From Typhlomys cinereus (Eukaryota; Chordata; Mammalia; Rodentia; Platacanthomyidae): a stretch of 64,000 nucleotides of DNA. The stretch covers positions 3,692,954-3,756,953 of the forward strand of contig JALPQD010000206.1 in assembly GCA_023101885.1 (NCBI GenBank), written 5' to 3'. The notes beneath the pieces were generated by a model. The model did no database searches. It saw only the letters and a program-made list of their open reading frames with translations, and was not told the DNA's origin. Shown one piece after another: positions 56,686 through 64,000 of the stretch. Made by a program: the position numbers and the translations under genes. Every line of letters begins with the position of its first letter. The stretch's first letter is position 1.

Positions 56686-57684
56686 TGTTGTTTTGTTTTT
56701 TAGGACCTTTCAGTTTCTGTGTTTTTCACTGAATCGACATAGTTAGTATTCTTACGCTTGCCAGTTATTACTAGTGCTTGCCTTGGATTGGATATGTTTG
56801 TGTATTGTTATTATTATATCCTAGATGAGGCTACTAGGCTGTTAGTATGTCAGTTAAGTCAGGTAATGTTACCAGGAGGTGAATATTAGTTTGGTAGTGC
56901 ACTTTTATGATTTAGTTTCTTGGTGAAATGTGGGGGCGAGTGGTGTACTCCCTGGAGTTGTATGTTGTGGGGTGGCTGTATGAGAAAGTTGATCTACAGC
57001 ATTGATACTTTAAAGGATCAGTAAGGTGAAAAGAAAAAGTTTACTTACTTTGGGTTGGATGAGAAGAAACTCGCCCACGTGATATAATGATTGTAGTGGA
57101 GTCCAGATGTATGGCCTGTGCTCCCTTTGTTCCTTAGAATTTTGCTTGAGTTTCCTTTGGGTTCTATTGAATTCTGAGTAGCAGTGTGTCTTCCGTGGAC
57201 CATGTGCGTAGGTCCCCGGTGGGCCAGAGAGGCAGAAGGTCTGATGTTGATGGCAGAGTTCTTCACCTGCGATCTGGGAAGGTGGACACGGAGAGGGGTG
57301 GGGCCCGGGGGCAAATCATGCAGCTGCACAGTGCTGTACTGCAGACTGGGCGGCTCCAGGGTGGGGGGCGGGGCTGGGCTGGGCTCTTTCGCTCCCTGGC
57401 TTATTGGTAGAATTCTTCACCTGGTATCCAGGGGGGTGGCTAGGCGCACGGGGCAGGAGGGTGCGAGGGGCTTGGGTCTGGGGGCGGGGCCCAGGCTAAG
57501 CTGCAGTCGGCCTGTGTGCTCCCGCCAGTACACGTGGGGCTCTCTTTCTCTCACTCACTCACCTTAGGCGGGGGTGGGGCGGCAGCTAGGGGCTGGGGTC
57601 ATCCAGGGCGGGGGCACAGGCCAAGCCACAGTCCGCCTAGGTGCTCGCTGCTGGGATGCATGGGGTTCCGGGGTGGTTGGGGCA
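56686..57684 (-). promoter_or_regulatory. L1 5'UTR, long type
   Basis: Colinear with 26533-27577, including the AT-rich proximal half, the 'TTCCTTAGAATTTTGCTTGAG' block, and the CpG-rich distal half with repeated 'AATTCTTCACCTG'-like text. Several indels, and the CT run is short. Promoter activity is inferred from family knowledge only. Confidence 0.7.
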
Positions 57685-58121
57685 CAAGTGCACTTCTCTA
57701 GGATAAATGTCGTACAGAAGTTTCTATACTGTAACTCTTTGTGTTCAGGAGGAAATCACACTTGTTATACGACGTTTCCATGAAACATGTTCATGCATGT
57801 GGTTCCCTTCCAAAATCGTGAACCAAGTGAAGAGGACTCACAGTCATATGTAGCATGTGCACTTCTTTGGGAAGTCATATGTAGCATGTGCACTTCTTTG
57901 GGAAGTCATATGTAGCATGTGCACTTCTTTGGGACAAGTATCCTACACAGGTTTCTAGACACTAAAACTTTGTGTTCTGGAGAAAAAAAAACATTCGCTT
58001 TGTGCTGATTCTACCAACTATGTTCAGGCCTGTAATGAGCTTGAAAATAGTGACCAAGTGAGGAAGCCTCAAATTCACATGTTTCACTTTCACTTGTCAG
58101 TGATAAGAATCTTGTAGATGT
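57685..58121. repeat. Satellite array, left part (~170-bp monomers)
   Basis: Starts right at the L1 5' end with 'CAAGTGCACTTCT' and follows the same consensus as 61686-64000 (GTGCACTTCTTxGGxATAAG, TTCTATACTGTAACTC, CATGTTCAxGCAxG, CCAAAATxGTGAACC, GAGGACTCAGAGTCA). It holds about two and a half monomers plus a local 31-bp triplication. The last 17 bp form the left TSD of the MCL1 retrocopy. In phase it corresponds to 62825-63195 of the right part. Confidence 0.93.
57838..57930. repeat. 31-bp unit repeated three times inside a satellite monomer
   Basis: The unit GTCATATGTAGCATGTGCAC + TTCTTTGGGAA occurs three times in direct tandem with near-perfect identity. The equivalent monomer at 62968-63005 has one copy. 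Confidence 0.93.
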
Positions 58122-61100
58122 GACTCCTAACTTCCGCTTCCTTTGAGCTGGGAATTGAGTCCTTCCCCTGGCCCAGCACAGCGCTGGCCCCACCATGTTT
58201 GGCCTCCAGAGAAACGCGGTAATCAGACTCAACTTGTACTGCGGGGGCGCCGGCTTCGGCGCGGGCAGCGGCGGCACCTCCCCGGCGGGCGGCCGGCTGC
58301 TGGCCCCAGAGGAGGCCAAGGCGCGGCGGGAGCCGGCGGCGGCAAGGCCGGGCCCGGCGGCTGCGCGGGCGGGAGCCCCCCTGCGGTCCTGGCGCAGGAC
58401 GCCCAGAGGGTCGCGAGGCCCCCGCCCATTGGCGCCAAGGCGCCCTACATCACCGCCACCCCGGAGAGGCTGCTCTTTGCGCCCAGCCTCCGCGCGGAGC
58501 CGCCTGAGATGGCAGCCCCAGCCGCCGACGCCATCATGTCTCCCGAGGAGGAGCTGGATGGGTACCAGCCGGAGCCCCTTGGGAAGCGGCTGGCGGTGCT
58601 GCCCTTGCTGGAGCTGGTCGGTGAGGCCGCGAAGAGCCCCGGCGCGAACGGGTCGCTGTCCTAGACGCCGCCGGCCGAGGAGGAGGACGACGAGCTGTAC
58701 CAGCAGTCGCTGGACATCCTCTCCCGGTACCTCCGGGAGCAGGCCACGGGCACCAAGGACGCCAAGCCCCTGAGCCGGGCGCTGACAGCCAGCCGGAGGG
58801 CGCTGGAGACCCTGCGGCGGGTGGGCGACGGCGTGCAGCGCAACCACGAGACAGCCTTCCAAGGCATGCTTCAGAAACTGGACATTAAAAACGAAGACGA
58901 TGTCAAATCTGTATCTCGAGTGATGATAAATGTTTTCAGTGACGGCGTAACAAACTGGGGCAGGATTGTGACTCTCATTTCTTTTGGTGCCTTTGTGGTC
59001 AAATACTTGAAAAGCATAAACCAAGAAAACTGCATTGAACCACTAGCAGAAAGTATCACCGATGTTCTTGTAAGGACAAAACGGGACTGGCTAGTCAAAC
59101 AAAAAGGCTGGGATGGGTTTTGTGGAGTTCTTCCACGTGCAGGACCTAGAAGGCGGCATCAGAAATGTGCTGCTGGCTTTTGCAGGTGTTGCTGGAGTGG
59201 GGGCTGGTTTGGCTTACCTGATCAGATAGCCTTGTAAGTGCAGTAGGTGACTCTAAAGCAACAACAACAAACCAGAACCACCTGCTTCCGGGAGATGAAA
59301 TATATTTATGGAGTTGGACTTGAAGCTGCCCGAGCTTTAAGAATCCAGGAAGCAAGTGGCCACAGGATTATGGCTAACAGAATAAATACATGGGAAAAGA
59401 ACTCCCTCTGAAGAGTTACTGTCTGAAAGAAGCCAAGTTCACTCTCAGCAAACTGGGAGGCCGTGGAGGACTTCACAGACTTGAAGCGTACGGGTGGAAG
59501 GACTTCATTTCCTTGTCTAGAACCAGAGGAGTGGCCAGTAGCCAGGCTAGTGATAGCATTCGTCAAACTTGCCCAGAATTCATTAACTTCCTGTAGTGTT
59601 AAGAGAAGCACTAACAATGGCGGTGACCCCTGTAACATGGTTTTAAGCTACAAGTAACCAAACTATGACTAGAAGCCTCAGTACTGTACAAGTATGTGAA
59701 GGGAAGCTTGATTATGACTAGCTTTCCCAGGAGTAATTCTTAAAATCCAAGTGTTCAGGACTTTCTACCTGTTCTGCTTTGACTTGGTTTGGATGGTTCT
59801 TAGTTTATTAGCCTAGTGATGGCCAAGAATACTTGACTTAAAGGTTCACTAATTAGTTACAAATACTGAATATTCTCAATTTTTAAAATAGAAACAACTT
59901 GTAAATGCATTTGTCTGTAAAAATTGTATATATTTTTACAGAAAATCTATTTCTTTGCATATAAAAGAAGGAAGTCTCAAATTTAGTTTTTTTCATAACC
60001 TTTTGAAATTTGCAGCTTCTGTAGTTAGGAATCTATGTCTTACGGCTTTTCTAAACTTGGTCATGATCAGTTCTAGAGTATGTACAGAACCAGTTGTATG
60101 TAGCCTGATTGTAGTGGAGCAAATGCGATGCATAACTATGCAGGCTTAATTTTCCAATCTGATTTTGGTAAGTATTTCAAGGATCACAGGTAGATAAAAG
60201 ACACTGGGTCCTGTGTACTTTTTTTAAGTTGTAAATGGCTTGGTAAAGCAGGCTAGACTCTTAACCATGGTGCTATTTATAGGGTTGCTTGTTAAACACA
60301 GGTTTAAGCCTGGTGGTGTCAATAAAACAAATACTTACTGTTTCTTTTCTACTAAGGATTCCCAAGCTTTGTTTTGAATTTTGTATTACCCTTTCTGTAC
60401 TATTGAACTTAACTTTTATTTCTATCCTTTGGAATATTTGCTTGCTTGTTAAACCCTCTCTGGTCTCCACAGGTACATAATCTAATTCTGTAGCTTTTTC
60501 TGCCTTCCCTGTACTCTCAATTTGTCATTTAGTTATCCGTACTATGAACCCTCTCACTGGGAACCCAAGTAATCTCCTCCCCTCCTTCAGGAGTCAACAA
60601 ACCTTCCTGTGAGTTTTATCTTGTTGGGGGCAGCAATATCTCCTTGATGAGTGTTACTACAGTAACAGTCATGGGAATGAGACGGAGCGTTTTCTCTGGA
60701 TTGGCGTCTTTTCAGTTGTTCCTAAAGGAATCCTGTCTTTGGAAGAAAAATTTCAACAAGACCTGTATCTTCCCTGGCTTACTCTAAAGTTCGTTGCATT
60801 TAAATGTGCTCACATGTAAAGGACGGTGGGCTCTGTTAAATCTCAGTTACAGAAGAGCTACTAGTAAACTGAAGAAAGGTTTTGTGTGAGCGAGGGTCAT
60901 TTGAAAACTTCAGCCTTACAATGCGACCTTTAGTCGGGACTGCAGATAAAAATAAGCATGAATAAAGTGACTAAGAATGTAATGGGGAAGAACTGCCCTG
61001 CCTGCCCATCTCAGAGCCATAAGGTCATCTTGCTAGAGCTATTTTTACCTATGTATTTATCGTTCCTGTTCATAGACCATTTATTTATATCATGTTTATC

Positions 61101-61668
61101 TAAGGACCTAAAAGCACTTTATGTAGTTTTTTAATTAATCCTAAAGGTGACTGAAAGGTTTGTCTCTCCTTACCTAGTTGTGGAAATAAACGCAGAAATG
61201 TAAATTGGTGTTCGCAGGAGCCAGACTTCCCAAGTTACCAAGCATGACTGCTGACATAGATAAAATCTTGGTTGATAATTTTAGGTCCAGGGCCTTGAAG
61301 GTTTAGGAGCTCAAGTGGTTGGGAAGGAAGGTGAATTTACAGGGAGAAGAGGCATGTGGTCTGGGTGCTGACTAGCTGAATAGTTCAGGCACATCCTCCA
61401 GAGTCAAAGGGAGGAACTGCTTGGAAAGATGGCTCTCTCAGCAACTTCTGTTTGTCTTACATTTCTCTCAGGGAAAAAAACATGCAGTCTGCTAGTCATC
61501 CATGTACATTCATTCTGTCTGGGGTTGAACACCTTCATTCTGGCAAATCAGCTAGTGTTTTTGATGGCTGTACCAGAGAGGGTTAGGACCAACTGCAAAT
61601 TAATGTGGGTTGTAAAATGTATGTCTCCCCAACTTTTTGTTTTTCTGTGGAAAAAAAAATAAAAAAAA
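58122..61668 (+). pseudogene. MCL1 processed pseudogene (full-length retrocopy)
   Basis: An intronless copy of the mRNA for MCL1, an anti-apoptotic BCL2-family protein of the mitochondrial outer membrane. Coding runs from ATG 58195 to TAG 59227-59229. Visible parts: MFGLQRNAVIRLNLYCGG at the start, the PEST-like region (SPEEELDG), the BH3 region (ALETLRRVGDG), BH1 (NWGRIVTLISFGAF), BH2 (WLVKQKGWDGF) and the C-terminal anchor (GVGAGLAYLIR). Lesions: a frameshift near 58330-58345, an in-frame TAG at 58662-58664, and an extra T at about 59117-59120 that disrupts the C-terminus. A ~2.4-kb 3'UTR and A-rich tail (61651-61668) follow. The perfect 17-bp TSD AAGAATCTTGTAGATGT lies at 58105-58121 and 61669-61685. 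Inactive; it lies inside satellite DNA. Confidence 0.97.
58195..59229 (+). pseudogene. MCL1 retrocopy: coding remnant
   Basis: The first ~47 codons read in one frame, then a -1/+2 type shift moves the rest into the second frame. That frame is open except for the TAG at 58662-58664 until the extra T near 59118. The reading frame is about 345 codons long, as expected for MCL1. BH1-BH3 residues are largely conserved, so the copy is not very old. The GC-rich 5' half (58200-58830) mimics a CpG island. Confidence 0.95.
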
Positions 61669-61685
61669 AAGAATCTTGTAGATGT

Positions 61686-64000
61686 TCATACGTTGTAACT
61701 TTTTATGTTCAGGAGAAAATCACACTGGTTCTGTGACGTTTTCATGGAATATGTTCACGCAGGCCTTGATTTTCCAAAATGGTGAACCAAGTGAGGAGGA
61801 CTGAGAGTCAAATGTTGGAAGTGCACTTCTTAGGGATAAGTATCCTACAGAAGATTCTGTACTGTAACACTTCGTGTTCATACTTGTTTTGTGATATTTG
61901 CATATAACATGATCACGCAGGCCATGATTTTCAAAAATTGTGAACCAAGGGAGGAGGGTTCAGAATCAAATATTGCATGTGCACTTCTTACTGGTAACTG
62001 TCCTACGGAAGTTCCTATACTGTAACTCTTTGTGCTCAGGAGAAAATAACAGATATTGTGACACATTTCCATGGAACATGTTGAAGCAGGCCATGATTTT
62101 TCCAAAATAGTTAACCAAGTGAGGATGACTCAGAGTTAAATGTTGCAAGTGCACTTCTTTGGGATACGTATCCTACAGAAGCTTCTATATTGTAAGTCTT
62201 TGTGATCAGGAGAAAGTCACACTTCTTGTGCGACAGTCAATGGAACATTTACACACAAGCCATAATATTCCAAAATAGTGAACCAAGAGAGAAGGACTCA
62301 GAGTCAAATGTTGCAAGTGCTCTACTTCTTAGAGGTAAGTATCCACCACAGTTTCTATACGGTCATTCTTTGTGTTCAGGAGAGTATCACACTTGTTATG
62401 CAATGTTTCCCTGGAATATGTTCACGCAGGCTATGATTTTCCAAAATAGTGAATCAAGTGAGGAGGACTCAGAGTCAAATGTTGGAAGTGCACTTCTTAG
62501 TGGTAAGTATCCTACAGAAGTGTCGATACTGAACCTCTTTGTGTTCTCCTGAAAATCACACTTGTTTTGCGATGTTTCCATGGAAACTATTCACGTAGGA
62601 GATGATTTGCAAAATAGTGAACCATGTGCAGATGATTCAGAGTCAAATGCATTGAAGTGCAGCTCTTAGGGAGAAGTATCCTAGCGAACTTTGTATACTC
62701 TAACATTTGCGTTCAGGAAAGAATCATACTTGTTTTGTGACATTTGAATGGCATATGTTCACACAGGCCATGGTTTTCCAAAATAGTGAACCAAGTGAGA
62801 AGGACTCTGAGTCAAATGTTGCAAGTGCACTTCTTTAGGATAAGTGTCTTACAGAAAGTTCTATACTGTAACTCTTTGTGTTCAGGAGGAAATCACACTT
62901 GATGTACAACGTTTACATGAAACATGTTCATGCATGTCATTCCCTTCCAAAATCGTGAACCGAGGGAAGAGGACTCACAGTCATATGTAGCACATGCACT
63001 TCTTTGGGACAAGTATCCTACACAGCTTTCTAGACGCTAAAACTTTGTGTTCTGGAGAAAACAACATTCGTTTTGTGCTGATTCTACCAACTATGTTCAG
63101 GCCGGTAATGAGCTTGAAAATAGTGACCAAGTGAGGACGCGTCAAATTCACATGTTTCACTTTCACCTCTCAATGATAAGTATCTTGTAGATGTTCATAC
63201 ATTGTAATTTTTTATGTTCAGGAGAAAATAACACTGGTTCTTTTGCGTTTTCATAGAATACGTTCATGCAGTCCTTGATTTTCCAAAATGGTGAACCAAG
63301 TGAGGAGGACTGAGAGTCAAATGTTGGAAGTGCACTTCTTAGGGATAAGTGTCCTACAGAAGATTCTGTACCATAACATTTTGTGTTCAGGAGAAGATCA
63401 TACTTGTTTTGTGACATTTGCATATAACATGTTCATGCAGGCCATGATTTTCCAAAATATTGAACCAAGTGAGGAGGTTTCAGAGTCAAATGTTGCTCGT
63501 GCACTTCTTACCAATAAGTGTCCTATGGAAGTTCCTATTGTGTAACTCTTTGTGTTCAGGAGAAAATAACAGTTGTAGTGCCACATTTCCAAGGAACATG
63601 TTGAAGCAGGCCGTGATTTTTCAAAATAGTTAACCAAGTGAGGATGACTCAGAGTCAAATGTTGCAAGTGCACTTCGTTGGGATACGTATCCTACAGGAG
63701 TTTCTATACTGTAACTCTTTGTGATCAGGAGAAATTCACACTAATTGTGCGACAGTCAATGGAACATTTACATGCAAGCCATGATATTCCAAAATACTGA
63801 ACCAAGAGAGAAGGAATCAGAGCCAAATGTTGCAAGTGCTCGTCTTAGCAGTAATTATTCCACAAAAGTTTCTATTCTGTCATTCTTGGTGTTCATGAGA
63901 GTATCACACTTGTTTCGCAATGTTTCCATGGAACATGTTCACGCAGGCTATGACTTTCCAAAATAGTGAATCAAGTGAGGAGGACACTGAGTCAAATGTT
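61686..64000. repeat. Satellite array, right part: ~170-bp monomers in a 9-mer higher-order repeat
   Basis: Successive starts of the GTGCACTTCT block are at about 61821, 61979, 62149, 62317, 62488, 62657, 62825, 62994, 63158, 63330, 63500, 63668 and 63838, giving spacings of 158-172. Monomers differ clearly from each other, but those nine apart are much closer: 61821 pairs with 63330, 61979 with 63500 and 62149 with 63668 (offset 1509-1521). This is higher-order repeat organisation. The array runs off the window. Open frames on the minus strand shift register every monomer and are not taken as genes. Confidence 0.92.

Larger units (their letters stand above)
50602..57684 (-). mobile_element. 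Near full-length L1 (minus), degraded
   Basis: Runs from an A-rich tail at 50602 through 3'UTR, ORF2, ORF1 and a ~1-kb 5'UTR ending at about 57684, where satellite DNA begins. The 5' end text ('CCAACCACCCCGGAACCCC' on the minus strand) matches the true start of the 20575-27577 L1, so it is at or near full length. The 3'UTR has internal deletions (for example near 51820) and a nested L1 (50736-51336). No convincing TSD was found: the left flank is not satellite. Confidence 0.92.

Noticed and set aside
58011..59024. 337-codon open frame on the minus strand over the MCL1 copy
   Set aside because: Antisense of GC-rich MCL1 coding sequence, which has few stop codons by composition; no known domain.
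61878..63673. Minus-strand open frames of 60-91 codons through the satellite, with recurring peptides (e.g. FSPEHKELQ)
   Set aside because: The ~170-bp monomer is not a multiple of three, so frames change each monomer. The similarity reflects repeated DNA, and no single frame continues across the array.
1..64000. CRISPR arrays, bacterial operons, phage genes
   Set aside because: Spacer-repeat structure, ribosome binding sites and compact gene order are absent; all evidence is mammalian.

Overview
This window is nuclear DNA from a mammal, almost certainly a rodent. It carries a degenerate B1 (7SL-type) SINE, B2-like SINEs, a tRNA-derived SINE, many L1 LINEs of several ages, LTR fragments resembling MaLR elements, processed pseudogenes flanked by target-site duplications (TSDs), and olfactory receptor (OR) genes with single coding exons. 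B1 plus B2-like SINEs point to mouse-like rodents (Myodonta); I cannot name the species. There are no bacterial-type genes, operons or CRISPR arrays.

Only one clearly intact protein-coding gene is visible: a 314-codon olfactory receptor of the family-7 type at 39769-40713 (minus). A related receptor at 29547-30542 (plus) is broken by two opposite single-base indels, each in a run of T. The two face each other about 9 kb apart, so the window looks like the edge of an OR cluster in gene-poor DNA.

Layout: 1-5650 holds old repeats, including a 5'-inverted (twin-primed) L1 tail that was later hit by a U6 snRNA/mRNA chimeric retrocopy. 5665-13712 is a full-length but decayed plus-strand L1 interrupted by a second, truncated L1. 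13.8-20.5 kb holds LTR and SINE debris. 20575-27577 is a full-length minus-strand L1 with few lesions and a perfect 15-bp TSD; it lies between two inverted ~211-bp repeat arms. 28-41 kb contains the two ORs and nested L1 fragments. 41460-43425 is a 5'-truncated EXOSC6 retrocopy that carries a SINE. 43.4-50.6 kb is mostly unannotated DNA with LTR and SINE insertions. 50602-57684 is a third, long and degraded minus-strand L1. From 57685 to the right end lies a satellite of ~170-bp monomers arranged as a nine-monomer, ~1.51-kb higher-order repeat, interrupted by a ~3.5-kb MCL1 retrocopy with a perfect 17-bp TSD.

Most of the DNA is the record of L1 activity: L1 copying itself, and its enzymes copying cellular RNAs (U6, EXOSC6, MCL1) and SINEs. 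Because many insertions are nested with readable TSDs, their relative order can be worked out from this window alone. The least expected structures are the higher-order satellite, the EXOSC6 retrocopy whose poly(A) signal appears to come from a SINE, the U6 chimera, and two L1 classes with unrelated 5'UTRs joined to similar coding regions.
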